Shown: positions 1 to 10,991, counted from the first letter of the stretch. The stretch: 64,000 nt of DNA from Deroplatys truncata (GCA_030765065.1 CM060990.1:666636618-666700617), one strand, 5' to 3'. Notes: a model not told the origin generated them from the letters alone. A program made the numbers and translations.

Positions 1-171
1 AATAGTTAATAAAGCCAAGCATAAATAATTAGTGAATTAAAGTGTCATTCAATAAAGCCAAGTGTCAGTAATCAGTGTCCATTCATCCACCTGCACGACC
101 ACACCTGAGAGAAGAGCTTATAACCGAGGGCAACGGAGACTACATCTTGGCAGCTAACCCACCAACACATA
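1..171. other. Unclassified AT-rich edge
   Basis: Two AATAAAGCCAAG motifs lie about 40 bases apart, followed by GC-richer sequence. This could be the end of an LTR or a 3' UTR cut by the window edge, but nothing decides between them. Confidence 0.25.
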
Positions 172-230
172 CCGTATTTACGCGAGTCTAATGCGCACCC
201 CATATTTGAAACTTAAAATTATGAGAAAAA

Positions 231-1143
231 AAAATCTGATGTGTTACACTCACATGACCTTCTCTACTCCTGTACAAACTATTTTTACAAACTCTTATTC
301 TCCATCTATTTCATATTAATCGAGATAAACATTTGCAGAAACGATCTTTTGACATGCAAAGAGAATTACATTTTACACATAGCGACCAGTTCTAAAAATA
401 TTTGACTATCGCTTAAGGCCTACTATGTTCCCCTTGTTTTGTATTTGCAAGGACAATATAGAAATACAGTATCCTTTAAGCGTAGACATATCTCTTAATA
501 GCTAGTTGCTATGAGCAGCACAGTTCTCTTTGCCACAGATTAATACTCTTTGCATATCCAAGACAAAAAAAGGAATAACGAATTGCCATTTGAGAAAATA
601 GGTATTGAAAAATTTAAGGGAATAACAAGCAATATCTCGAAAGTGGTTCACTCAACAACAAAAAAATGTATATGACATAAATTGTGTATTTTAACGCGAT
701 CTACATTTTATGTGGAGTAAAATTTTGTCTATCTCTTATGGTTTACCAGTTATGCAAAAGTCGTTCACAATGAAGAATACTTTTGGAGACATTCCCGGAA
801 AATTCGAGATATATCGTTAGAGCCATTTTTGAGAAAATTAAAATTTTCAAAAAATGTTCCATGTAAAGGGTAATCTGGGGTGGGGGGATTTTCTTGAAAA
901 CCTTCGTGTCGCATCTCTGGAAGATACTGAACCTAAATACCAAGTTTGGTGTTTATCCGACTGTTCGTTTCTGAGTTATGCTGTTCACAGACACACACAC
1001 CACGGTAATGTTTCCAAAAATGCTTTTTTTGGATTAAGGGGGTCTCAAAACATATTATTTCCGGTGAAATCTCGGTATCGAATTTTTGGGTGGAATACAA
1101 TACTTCCCCTACTTACTATACGTAGTAGAGAAAGTAAAAAAAG
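231..1143 (+). repeat. Family F dispersed repeat, copy 1
   Basis: About 0.9 kb, running from an A-rich start and CTGATGTGTTACACTC to GTAGTAGAGAAAGTAAAAA. The same order of sequence blocks recurs at 16.4, 58.4 and 61.1 kb, so the unit is a real dispersed family. It has no coding capacity. It carries a short CA tract near its 3' third, which is expanded in other copies. It lies within the pogo-like element. Confidence 0.8.
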
Positions 1144-1264
1144 TTTGTATCGAATGTAAAGGGCATCAATGACAGAAAATAGGTATATTATTTAATACAA
1201 AAATGGGTTTATCGTATATATATATATAAACATTCAGATTATAGAATTGAACGTACCCTAATGT

Positions 1265-1905
1265 TAGGTGACACATTGTTAAAGGACAAAGTTAGTTTAC
1301 GCGCTGTTTTTCGCACCCTGTTGTATTGATGATAACTTCCTTCGCCCCCTTCTGGGTAATAGTGTATGTAGTTTCACAGCATGTCTTATCAGCGTTGCCT
1401 ATTTGCCCCATGGAATTTATTTTTTTTTTCGAAGTGAAATGACATACCACTGAGACGTTTGTAGTTTGTCCTCAAAATCTGCAGGAAGCTTCCGGCACAT
1501 TTTGTACCGCGTCTTAGAGATAAACCCGTCCGCTGCATAAAACGATCCACCCATCCATGGCTAGCTTTAAACGCTTGTTTCGGAATACCAAGAACTTTAA
1601 CCTCCTCTTGTCTTGCTTGCGTATAACGTCGCTAGTCACAAGTTGCCCATTCTTCCTCCTTTCGCGCACAAATTCCAACACTTTTTCTTCAACTTCAGGA
1701 TGTCCTTTGCGAGGAGCCGGAAATTTCTTCTAACTAGCTTTAGTAGCAAATAATGCCAATTTATGTTTTCCCACAAACAAACATTGCTTTCTGAATCATT
1801 GAACTTCCTTCCTGCCTTTCTATTACATTTTTTTTCAGCAGAAAGGATTACTTCACGCTTTTATAAAGCATCATAAGACGTTCTTCTCTGTTTGCCCTTG
1901 CTCTC
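1265..1905 (-). pseudogene. Pogo/Tigger-type transposase remnant
   Basis: Read on the minus strand, the three frames together give a block typical of CENP-B-type HTH (Tc5 class) plus DDE transposases. One segment reads EEVKVLGIPKQAFKASHGWV, followed by a WVDRFMQRTGLSLRR-like stretch near 1540-1600. It continues through KLPADFEDKLQ-like and KGAKEVIINTTGCEKQ-like segments near 1300-1480. In the family this order is HTH followed by the start of the catalytic domain. Several frameshifts and stops separate the pieces. The catalytic C-terminal half is missing, where a family F repeat now lies. It would have encoded the enzyme that cuts the TA-flanked ends of the surrounding element; it cannot be functional. 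Confidence 0.72.
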
Positions 1906-3225
1906 TATATCAACCAAAAACGCTCAATAATAGGCCAATGATAAATGAGCGGCTAGCTTGTCCCGAGTTTCCGGATGCATGTTAATGCCACCAAATCCAT
2001 TGTGACGTAATAAACGAAAAATTTGAATGAAGTTATTGGCATTCTACGGAACGGATTTCCACTCGAATCTAATGCGCCAGCGAATTTAATGCTGACGCAG
2101 CCACGCTACGTCCTCCAACAATGAAGCACTACCTTTGCCTCACGGTTGCTGATTTTCTCCTCCTAGTTGTTTTTTTTTTATACTTTGCCACGGCTGCTCG
2201 AGCATGAGATTCTAATCACTGGGTATGCGTGAGTGTATGTACATAGAAACACGAACGCTTTCTTGGAGCACTTTTATTCACCATTAAAATAAGACTTAAG
2301 ATTTGCCGATCACTTTTAAATTCTTACGATGTTACTGTGTCTTTTCCATGACCGAAGATTATCAATTACATCTGATAGTCCGACCCTCTTGCAAGTTCGC
2401 ACCCAGTCTTCGGACCTCGACGAGTCCGTTGTTCCTCATCACACGAGCGTCCCAGCGAGAATGTCCTCACCACACGCGCGATACAAAGAAAAGACTCCTA
2501 ACTTCCCCTCTCTCCCCTTAAACATTTCGTACCAAAAATGAGCGTCATGAAGCTTCTAGTGACCTTCACATCCTGGCCAGTGCAACTGCACCCATTAATT
2601 CCAAGAGAAACTGGCTTCAGCGGTTTTTACCCTTTATACTTGGGGCTGTTCCCTAATTAGCTAAACTGTGCCTGTCTGGCCTTTCTGTCGCTTTTAACAG
2701 TCAACAATTTTCCCAATGCTTCTCCTTTTAATACATGTACTGATTTTAAATATTTTATTACTTATTTTATTTCGCTATCCTTCCCAGATTATTTAGATAA
2801 TTATTTACTTTATAATTTCGGCTTCAATGCGCACCACGATTTTGAGTACATTTGGTCAAAATGGTGCGTATTAGATTCGTGTAAATACGATATATATCGC
2901 CTGAGAAAACAATCCTCAAACCATCCCCCATATAGAAGATCTCTTTAAAACACACAATTTACTTTAAATAACTTTTTTATGGCAGAAGTCGTTTCCGACA
3001 TATCCGTTATTAGTGGCTTGAATTGTTCCATACTTCGTCATTCTTTTAAAGTTTTATCGACATTCAGTTGTTTCTCGCAATTGCACGGAAAGAATGCGGC
3101 CAGCATTTAGCGTCCAATCCTTAAGTATTTCACTATCGCTGTTTCCTTTGCATTTATAAAGAAATGTGTAATGTACAGGTAAACCAATAAGTATCCGCAC
3201 ATAATTTTTTAAATTTATAATAATT

Positions 3226-3226
3226 A

Positions 3227-3263
<37 letters not shown>
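3226..3263. repeat. (ATT)n microsatellite
   Basis: About 12 uninterrupted ATT units between the mariner's 3' coding relic and its end. Confidence 0.95.
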
Positions 3264-3513
3264 GACTTTCAATTATCTCAGTTTTCAACCGTAGTCCCCT
3301 GATGCCCCCAGGAAAAAAAAAATCGGCTGAGCAGCAAGCCATGTATGCACCGCTCCCTTCGCTTCTCGGTCTGTGGTGAATCGACGGCCCCTTAAGCCAT
3401 TTTTAAGTGGACCAAAATAGTATGGTTTGCCACCTCATCGGCAGTCAATCTTCGGTTCTCTGAATCAGGATACGGACTTGCTCAATGTTGGCGTCACTAG
3501 TGGATATGGATGC

Positions 3514-4413
3514 TGAGGCAGTATTTTTAACACTTGAATTATATAATATGTAAATTCAATAACAGCCCGTCTTAAAACAATATTTATGTAATAATTTGTA
3601 AAAATGTGTGTAACAGTCATTGCATATGCTTATATTATTGTAAACATGTTTAATAATATTATGTGAATACATTACATACTTCAATAATGTAAGAGCTGTG
3701 AGAATAATAAGTTTAACGTTGCTAACAATGAGGTAATGGGGTAACCTTGAGGCAATAATGAGTTTGAGAATTTAAATGCTACTAGTGATGATTAGGGCAG
3801 CAATAATGTAAATTTAGTGACAGTTTAAAATTAGCCAATCAACAGCTAGAATAAGCTTTGATTAAATGCAGGTATTCTATTGGACTAGGATTAGCCAATC
3901 AGAGACTTGAAATACAGAAGCTTACGGGTTTCGGACGGTTGAAATATGTTCAGTTGCTGGCAGACCTTGGTAGTGACCGGATGGAAGATGTGTTCTCTAA
4001 AGAAATATTACGTATTCGTGTGTAACGAAAATTAAATATACGCATTAACTAAGTGCAAGTATCAAGTAAAAGAATCTCACAGCTCTTAATATAGGTGTAA
4101 TGCTATTTAATTTTTGTCAAGGATTAATAAAAAGAAGTGAATTTAAACTTAAAATCTGTGTAAGCCTACATACTTGTCGTAATATCTTTTATTTTAAACT
4201 TGGAGTGTAACAACAAAAAATACATCTTCAAATCAGTGTTAAATACGTAGCAGCATATTACGTAACAAACAATCTTCTTCAAATTAACGCCCAAAGCGTG
4301 GTGCAAATACTGTTACAAACTCCTTAAACAACGTAAGACGATTACAACTTCAAGTTGGCTTCCATACGTGGAGCTGAATAAATGAAAAAACTCCAAGAAC
4401 AATAACTTCTTCA
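3514..4413 (+). mobile_element. Solo LTR, family E, copy 1
   Basis: 900 bp from TGAGGCAG to CTTCTTCA, the TG...CA ends of an LTR. It is flanked by ATGC and ATGG, a 4-bp target duplication with one change. It shares its length, both ends and most internal blocks with the copies at 48.0, 52.9 and 62.5 kb. An AATAAA lies at about two thirds of its length, which sets the sense strand. Removing it rejoins the interrupted mariner frame exactly. Confidence 0.82.
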
Positions 4414-4568
4414 ATGGGCGTCCTGCTCTTTCCTCGTCCTTCACAGTTGTCCAACCATTTTTGAACTTTTCAATCCATTCGTACACATTTCGCCGGGGTA
4501 AAACATTGCTCCCATATTATGCGAAATATCTTCGGCTCCTGGTACACCTTCAGACGACGAAAGAAAGG

Positions 4569-4601
4569 AAAAGAAGAAGAAGAAGAAGAAGAAGAAGAAG
4601 C
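4569..4601. repeat. (AAG)n microsatellite in the mariner HTH
   Basis: About ten AAG units, reading TTC on the transposase strand. The run extends a phenylalanine codon tract inside what was coding sequence. Confidence 0.95.
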
Positions 4602-4899
4602 GGATAACCGCACGCTGTTCTTCTTTGGTGCAAACGGTGAGGAGTGCAGCCATGTTTATTATGCAACAGCGCAACACTCACTAGAGTGATAACGGTAAAA
4701 TATTCCACAAGCGGAGACAAAGGAACAACATGTCGACGTGCGCGCGACAAACTGATACAGCCAACGTACAAAAAATTAAAAATAGTGTGCACATACATAT
4801 TAACTTACCCTCAAGCTATTTCTACAAAAGTTTTTCTTAATTAAAATGAAGTAGATACAAAAATAAGCTTTTGTAAGAGTAGTCTTTTTGCACATATGT

Positions 4900-5575
4900 T
4901 CTCGTCTGACTTCTGAGTTACCGAAACGACCGATGGATTTATTTGTGAACATGCTATTTATTGTGGTAACAGTGAAGGTAAAGATTGTTTTTATACTGTT
5001 AACTCTACAATGTTTATAACCTAAGATTAAACCACTGCTTTATTCTCAAATATCTGGTCGTGGAGGTACAGTGTGAGGTTCACAGCGTGTTCTAAACTGA
5101 AGCACAGCTATGTAGAGGGAAGAACAGCCAGTTTGTCGCACTTGACACTGATGTTGCTCTTAGCGCCGGCTAAATTAGTTTTAGTTCCCTCCAGTAAGAA
5201 ACAGAACACAAGGGGCGTGACCAATTTGAAGATCATGAGCAGTAAAACCCTCGTAAACTCCTTTGGGGCATTTCTAACAGCTGCTGCTGCGAATTCTTGG
5301 TGTAACATTTTCCAAGCTTATTACGGAATACTTGCTTCCCCTTACCACGATCATGCAAACGGTTATATCGTTCTTTTGGTTTGAGCTCTACACTGTTGCA
5401 GATTAAATCCTTCCCAAAGGTGCCTTTCTACGTTATATTCACTTTAAGAAAGCAATGGCCGCTTAAAATTTAGGAGTTCCCATTTCAGGATACTGTGTAA
5501 GCTCAGATGAAAGATGCCTAAGACGTCTTTATCGGAATATCCCTTACTATTAGCCCCATCTTTGCGTACTGTAAT
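4900..5575. other. No recognised feature
   Basis: Moderately AT-rich. Short open frames occur on both strands (5073-5384 plus, 5108-5308 minus), but neither shows a family motif. The minus-strand frames near 5290-5390 have a lysine/arginine-rich stretch that may be an unrecognised transposase relic. Confidence 0.4.
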
Positions 5576-5579
5576 AGTA

Positions 5580-6010
5580 TTGTAACAAATGTGAGCACAC
5601 TTACTGCGAAACACTTTATTTACTGATTAGGCACTCAGCGTAGCACAAACGTTACATTTGAGTCACTTTTGGCACACACTCGGAACACAACACAACGGAT
5701 CCGTGGAATCAAACTGAACTGGTGGATTACGACTCACAACTAAACTGCACTGCCGAATTTCACTGTCCAATTTTCACTTTGTCACTTCTTCTAACAGAAC
5801 TCAACTCAATTCAACTCCGGGAAAGAACAGCCCCTTATATAGGCCCCGCTTACAAAGCGGGACTTTATAGAGATGGAACCTACGAGAACATGCCGAAACA
5901 AATGTTCCGGAACAGATAAGGGGGACATAATGGGCTATTATGCCACACTGGCTATTGTTCTGGATAGGGACCGGCCATTACCTTAACACGCGGCCAGGTA
6001 CAAGCAGTAA
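5580..6010 (-). mobile_element. Possible LTR with reverse-strand promoter
   Basis: On the minus strand there is a TATATAAG box at about 5834-5841, a downstream leader, and AATAAAGTG near 5609-5617. This is the U3-R-U5 order of an LTR. The left boundary TGTAACAAATG would be the LTR 3' end. About 65 bases upstream of the TATA box is TTCCGGAAC (5905-5913), a two-unit heat-shock-like motif. I could not find a matching target duplication, and no second copy lies in this window. Confidence 0.38.
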
Positions 6011-6197
6011 CAAAGAAAATCTTCGGCGGATTTTGTATCGTTTTCTGGGGTCTTTTAAGATGTGTCCTTCACCTCACCTATCTAAGAACGTGGTGGCTTG
6101 ATAACACAGCATTAAGGGGGAAAAGAGACGAGGTTGATGCGTTTGCTTCTTCTGGTCTTATTGAAACCAAAACATGTTTATTGTCTCAGAACCAGTC

Positions 6198-6460
6198 ATG
6201 CCGTATACTAGCGAAATTACTCGTGGACATATCGTGGGTATGTGGGAGGCTGATCGCACTGTTACAACAATTGCAACAGCAGTACATAAAAGAGTTTTTA
6301 TAGTAAATTACTGGATAAAAATATTCCAGGAAAGTGGGGAAGACAGTCTGCATACTCGTCAGAAAGTGGTCACTCCCCGTAAAACACCCACAGATGATGA
6401 TATTCGTTTACAAAATGCAAATTACCCTTTTGTTATAATTGACTGATCATGTTTAGAAAC
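6198..6460 (+). pseudogene. Tc1-type transposase, N-terminal HTH fragment
   Basis: From ATG 6198 the frame reads MPYTSEITRGHIVGMWEADR and then a TTIATAVHKR-like stretch, ending in SGEDSLHTRQ and DDDIRLQNA. This is the bipartite HTH domain of Tc1-like transposases, which binds the terminal repeats. About 75 residues are recognisable. The expected catalytic DDE domain is absent and the frame runs into unrelated sequence after about 6415. No terminal repeats are visible nearby, so this is an orphan fragment. The upstream in-frame ATG at 6174 probably lies outside the original gene. Confidence 0.75.
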
Positions 6461-7377
6461 TAGAGATAAATGTGTATATGTATATGGTTTACCGATTATG
6501 ATATACATATTATGACAATAAAATTCGGTTATATTTTTGTCTATAATCCTGTTGTATTCCTATGATCAGCAATATGTTAGTAAAGGTACATTAACCAATT
6601 ATAGTTTGAATTAGCGGGAAAACATGCTGTTTTATTTATTTATTATTCAGTTCTGTTTGCTTCTATGCAGCAACAAGCATTGATACCACTGTGAGAATAC
6701 AGTTCTGTTTATTTTTTGTTATGAAGTGCTGCCGTGCTATGTATTTAATGAATACCATTCAAGCTTTAATTTGCACCCCTTGAAAATCTACACATTCTAC
6801 ATTTCTCTAACCTGGGCGCTCATCAAGTTTTCCCCTTAGGTTTTAACACTTTCAAAGGCGTGCACTGCACTAACCGATAATGTATGGGCTATCAATCACG
6901 ATAGGAGGTCTGTATGACAAACTGAATGCACTCACTCTACCTCTTTCTCGTTTAGCCAATACGATCAAGAGCGTAAACATATATTTAGTTTCTACGCCAT
7001 TTTGTAACCTTTGTTGTGGTTATTGGTGCAACTATTTAGCAGAAGGAATGGCGCACACTTGCACCGTGGCCTAAAGCAACCAATGAAATGTCCATGGCTT
7101 CGCAAGGCCACGTAAAACGATAAATAATGTGACGTAGACGTGAGGTGCAGTGAGAGTTTCTTTGACGCGCTTTGTACATGAGCAGAGAGGCGCTCGCACC
7201 GCCGCTCCGTAGGTAACTTGTACGCGCGGTCACGATATATTGCGATTAATTGCGGTAACTGCATCATTGGAGATCGAGAAAGGGTTTGAAAGTACGAGAC
7301 GAAGTCGAATATTTTGTACTTCCGAGATTCTCCAATGCACTTAAAGCCTGTTCATGGCATACTATTTCTTCAACGAT
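6461..7377. other. No recognised feature
   Basis: A GC-richer patch at about 7120-7250 stands out from AT-rich surroundings. Overlapping short minus-strand frames there lack recognisable motifs. No repeat shared with the rest of the window was found. Confidence 0.4.
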
Positions 7378-7755
7378 AGTGACTAACAGCTGTTAAATGT
7401 AGTGGTTCCAGTAACAAGATCACCAACATTAACACTGAGGATCGATTATCCACTCCTAAAGGAATCCATAACTTGCGGCACATACTTAGCTGTTGCATGA
7501 ATTAAATCTTAAATAAATATTAACAAATTAAAGGTATAGAACCAGGTAGGATATAAAGGCTAAAATTCATCTATCAAATATTATTATATTTATGCCTGCA
7601 ATGTAAATATATCAAAAGTTAGAGGATGTGCAATAAAATAGGCAAAATGTGGAGTTAGGTTAGGTTAGGTTACTAGCGTTGAGTGCAGGAAATTTAATTT
7701 TCCGCCATGGCAGAATCAAGGGAAACTAGACGAAAAACAACATCGTTGAAATAGG
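7378..7755 (+). repeat. Family G dispersed repeat, copy 1
   Basis: Matches 59892-60290 over nearly its whole length with many small differences. Shared landmarks are AGTAACAAG near the start, a tract ending in TGAATTAAA, a TTAGG-rich segment and GCAGGAAATT. It is non-coding and its ends are undefined. This copy contains (TTAGG)3 at 7655-7669. Confidence 0.68.
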
Positions 7756-8284
7756 AATTGACCGCACCTCTCCGGGAGGATCTGTTTAATGTCCTCATTC
7801 TATTATAATTAGCAACGGAATGCAGCTATGATGCAAAGTTTGTGTTACTCAATAAATTATAGTTTTTACGGAGTGCTAGTAGAAGAGGCAGACCCCTGGT
7901 CCTCAATTGTGTCGTAGTTAGGTTGATCGATTATCTCGTGGGGAACCGAGTCGTTTCACTTCTGGGCAGTTATTGTTATTCACTGCAAACGTGTCCATAG
8001 TATTCCTAATCGTCTGAAACTTGGCTGATGATTCTAAGTGCTCTTTTATTTGTGTTTGATGCTTTGATTGGACACCTTTCATTTAAAATCTCAGATCATG
8101 AACCAGGAGATGCTAAGTGTGTCTGAGCGTGTCTTACGGTGTTTTTTCATATTAAAACAAAGTAAAAGTTATTACTATAAGCAACAAATCATAGGGAACC
8201 ATCATAGATTTGCGAAAATGAATGTCGCGGAGCCTCTAAAACAAACGAATATCGGTAAAAAGGGAATGGCGTCCACTTTAGATG
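7756..8284. other. No recognised feature
   Basis: No repeats shared with the rest of the window and no coding signature. A 74-codon frame at 8068-8292 has no family resemblance. Confidence 0.4.
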
Positions 8285-8535
8285 CAACCTGATTTTAAAA
8301 ATTCCTTGCAAAGCCTGTTCTTACAAAAGCTTATTTTTCTTGTCTGCTCCATGTTAATCGAGATAAACTTTTACAAAAATTGTTTCATTACACATTTCAT
8401 TATAGATACAAGGGGGATAAAGGAAGCTGAAGCGATAGCCAAAACTTTAAAAGGCGGGTCGCTCTATATTGGCCTTGTTATTTCGTACTATTTGCACGTC
8501 AAAAAAATAGTGCCTTGGCATTTCAAAAAATCTAT

Positions 8536-8970
8536 TGTGACGCAGCGGCTATGGCCCAAGGCTATCGGGAGGTCGGTCCCAAATAGCCGGAGCGTACTGT
8601 ACCGGCTTAAAAACCAGAAGCGCAATCGGCAGATAACCAGAATCTTTTCGAAGTTTCTTTCTCCCCGTCTTCGGAACATGTGTCCAGATAGTTCTAGAAT
8701 GTTCTGTGAAATAATTTCCTATATAAGCGAGCGTTCTGCGAGAGGAGTCTATCAGTGAGTAAGCCAGTTGTGAGCGCGTTTGTGCTGCGAGATCAAGTAC
8801 GGTTCTCCGAGCGACTCTGTGACATGCCGCGAGTACAACTGCGGAACGAGAGATTGTAGAAGTCTTGTGTTCGACTCCTAGCGAGTGAAGAGAGACTACA
8901 TCACGAAGAAAGCGAAGTGACAGTGAAAACTGAGAGAAGTGAGAATTGAAAAAATACTCAAAAGTCAACA
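8536..8970 (+). mobile_element. LTR of family H, copy 1, with heat-shock-type promoter
   Basis: Starts TGTGACGCAG and ends CAACA. The flanks CTAT and GTAT agree at three of four bases, a possible worn target duplication. It is homologous to 37855-38351 and 43949-44459. A distal array GAA-TTT-GAA-TTC at strict 5-bp steps lies at 8640-8657. A proximal TTCTAGAATGTTC lies at 8692-8704, followed by TATATAAG at 8720-8727. Downstream is a purine-rich leader with repeated GTGA motifs. The long plus and minus frames across it are chance readings. Confidence 0.65.
8640..8727 (+). promoter_or_regulatory. Two heat-shock element arrays plus TATA box
   Basis: The heat-shock factor consensus is alternating GAA and TTC triplets at 5-bp steps. 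Both clusters here fit it: four triplets at 8640-8657 (one changed, TTT for TTC) and three perfect triplets at 8692-8704. The TATA box begins 16 bases after the proximal cluster. The layout is that of an inducible hsp70-type promoter. Activity is inferred only. Confidence 0.6.
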
Positions 8971-10238
8971 GTATAATAAAGTATTGGAAAATTCAAACAA
9001 ATCGCAACGAATAAAGCAGAAATGGCTAATACCACTAGCAGAAAAAATTACCTATTTGTCATGAATTTTGTGGTTTAAGCGATATCTACATTTTTGTGTG
9101 GTAAGACTGCCTCTCACTTATGATTTACCAGCAATAAAAAAATTAAACAAAATCAGTGAGAATAAAGAGGACTTCACAGGTTATTCACAGAAAATTCAAA
9201 ATATAAATTTTATTGATCATGCAGATATCTTAATAATATAACATTTTAGTCAAAGTCTTATAGCCAATTTTGAGGAAATAAAAATTAACAGAAAAGTTTC
9301 CATATCACGGACAGTATGTGGTATGGGTATTTTGTTTAAAAATCTTCATGAAGCAGCTTTGGAAGATACTGAATTGCAATACCAAGTTTGGTATAAATCC
9401 GATATTCTGATATTCATTTTTTTTATTTCAAGGCTTCAAATAATGTATTACCTATGAAATCTCAGTATAGACATTTTGGATCGAGTAAAATCTTTCCTCT
9501 ACCTAATAGAGGTGCTACCTGTTTGAGGAATAAATGCAGCCAGGAGGAAGAGGAAGCTCGAGTAGAAACATGACGGCGTATTACGTCACCATTCCCGGTG
9601 CTTAGCACGCACAGGTCTGCTATAAGGAAATGCAGCAGTTGAGTCTGTAAGTCACAGTGGACGGGTTAGTAAATCAGTCAAAATATAAACGCCGCCACGC
9701 GAAGTCATACGCTCACAAAGTAGAAAAATAATATTCAGTGTGTGTTAATTTTGTAAAGAAGTGAAATATAAAGATCTAACTAATCCGCTACGTACACTAC
9801 CGTGCATAAAAAGTGGCCCATTTGCCTAGAACGTCATAGTGTGTTTCTCTCCGTAAGGTTTCCACCTTCAGGTAACTAACTTTTTACTTCACCCAGCCGA
9901 TATCAGTTCTGTATGTGGCTGGCCTGAAAAACAATCCAGGGACATGGAGTTTAACTAATGAACGATGTTTATAGCCTATGTGGAATGTAACGGTGATTTG
10001 GATACACCTGTATAAAAAAGTTTCGCTACGATTGGTACACAAGGAAAGGCTAAATTATTTACAAATAATTCGGCCTTTTAGAGGAAGGGATGAAGTATTA
10101 TTTGCATGTGAGGCTAAACAGAACGACATCTACGACATTTACATATATGAGAGCTTTCATCAGCGATATGCGGACAAACGTTAAAGTTATTGCCACTACT
10201 AAACGGCAATAACAAAACGGCAGAGGAGCATGAAAGTA

Positions 10239-10991
10239 CAGGAAGAGCCAAAAAACTAAGAACCGGCTGCGCGGTGTTTTTCCTGTCCGCGTCTGCTCGG
10301 CGCTCGTTGCCGTTTGCCGCTATCACAGAAAGGCGCGGATGAAGCCATACAACATTTTTAAAACTACTTTTAAAGGCGTTACTTACCAACTTTATGAAAG
10401 GAGATGCTGAAACTGTCCACCGTCGTTGTCAATTTTTTTCGAGTCAACAGTTGACACCCGTACACATTTGAATACAATTTTCCCTCTTTTTTTTAGAGAA
10501 TTAACAGACAGGGAGCGTGATTTTGTCTTTTTGTCAATAAGACTTTGCAACAGCTTATACGGCCAATATTTCGATGAGAACAATTGAAAGTGCGTTTGAG
10601 GACAGAATTATTAGTAGAGATTTGTGGCCCCCTAGGTCCCCCGACCTAACCCCCTGCGATTTATATATCTGGGGTAACTTAAAACAAAGTGTACAAGAGA
10701 AACCCACACACCCCGGAAGAATTAAAACAAAATATCCAGTTTTCTCAACGTGAACTACGGCGAGTGATGGATAGTTTCCTAAAAAGCTGCCAAAAACCGG
10801 TGGCAAAGACGGTGGCCAGTTTCAGCATCTCCTTTCATAAAGTTGTTAAGTAAAGCCTTTAAAAGTAGTATTAAAAATGTTGTATGGTTTTATCCGCGCC
10901 TTTCTGTGATAGCTTCAGACGGCAACGAGCGCTGAGGACGCGGACAGGAAAATCAGCGCGGAGTAGGTTCGTAGTTTTTTGGCTCTTTCTG
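10239..10991 (+). mobile_element. Foldback transposon of DUF4817-like family iii, copy 1
   Basis: Ends start CAGGAAGAGCCAAAAAACTA and are flanked by TA (10237-10238, 10992-10993). The terminal inverted repeats are unusually long: about 190 bp at 10239-10428 pair with 10806-10991. It lies inside family V. Comparison with the family V copies at 18.1 and 19.3 kb, which read straight through this site, shows the empty target. Confidence 0.85.
10498..10838 (+). pseudogene. DUF4817-type transposase, C-terminal DDE remnant
   Basis: Conceptual translation gives LTDRERDFVF, then, shifted, a LWPPRSPDLTPCDLYIWG block, then RRVMDSFLKSCQK and a GGQFQHLL-like end near 10815-10838. The SPDLTPCD motif carries the last catalytic aspartate region of the IS630/Tc1/mariner DDE fold. 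The second catalytic region, which should read QQDSATAHTA, is frameshifted here but readable at 39.9 kb. The HTH and the first catalytic block are absent. The last codons lie inside the right inverted repeat, so an inverted copy sits at the left end too. The DUF4817 label is from recall of arthropod protein families, not a search. Confidence 0.7.

Larger units (their letters stand above)
172..2890 (-). mobile_element. Pogo/Tigger-like DNA transposon, degenerate
   Basis: The ends form an imperfect inverted repeat of about 28 bp: CCGTATTTACGCGAGTC on the left and, reverse complemented, TCGTATTTACACGAATC on the right. Both ends are flanked by TA, as in the Tc1/mariner/pogo superfamily. The interior holds a minus-strand pogo-type transposase relic. 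A family F repeat sits inside the left end and has replaced or displaced the transposase C-terminal region. A third end-like motif (ACTCGAATCTAATGCGC) lies inside near 2067. Confidence 0.7.
3262..4653 (-). pseudogene. Mariner transposase remnant
   Basis: On the minus strand an ATG at 4651-4653 opens MAALLTVCTKEEQRAVIRF, the start of the paired-type HTH domain of a mariner transposase. The HTH continues as CEWIEKFKNG-like and VKDEERAGRP-like segments to the solo LTR at 4413. The frame resumes past the LTR at 3513 with STSDANIEQV. A later segment near 3300-3400 reads like the C-terminal RRFTTDREAKGAVHTWLAAQ block. The catalytic core between these blocks is deleted. An AAG/TTC microsatellite has expanded inside the HTH codons. 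Frameshifts are present and the gene is dead. In mariners this enzyme recognises the terminal repeats and inserts at TA. Confidence 0.75.
3176..4812 (-). mobile_element. Mariner-like element, internally deleted, split by a solo LTR
   Basis: The left end (CAGGTAAACCAATAAGTAT) and the reverse-complemented right end (GAGGGTAAGTTAATATGTAT) pair as imperfect inverted repeats that continue into a T-rich block. The left flank is TA; the right flank reads AA, probably a mutated TA. Without the 904 bp added by the LTR, only about 730 bp remain, so roughly half of a usual 1.3 kb mariner has been deleted. Confidence 0.7.
2905..4895 (-). repeat. Family F repeat in reverse, split by a mariner
   Basis: 2905-3175 and 4815-4895 together read as the 5' part of family F in reverse. 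3100-3175 and 4815-4870 match a contiguous stretch at about 15195-15320, which lacks the insert. The mariner at 3176-4812 therefore entered this copy. Confidence 0.7.
8285..9515 (+). repeat. Family F repeat, split by an LTR
   Basis: The 5' blocks of family F (ATGTTAATCGAGATAAAC, GATACAAGGGGGATAAAGG) run to about 8535. The rest resumes at about 8975 (TATTGGAAAATTCAAAC) and decays toward 9515. The gap is filled by the family H LTR. This copy lacks the CA tract. Confidence 0.75.

Noticed and set aside
3054..3272. Poly-asparagine protein
   Set aside because: Produced by the ATT microsatellite within transposon remains.
8282..8968. 158- and 139-codon frames on opposite strands
   Set aside because: Both run across the junction between family F and the family H LTR, and neither is kept in the other LTR copies.
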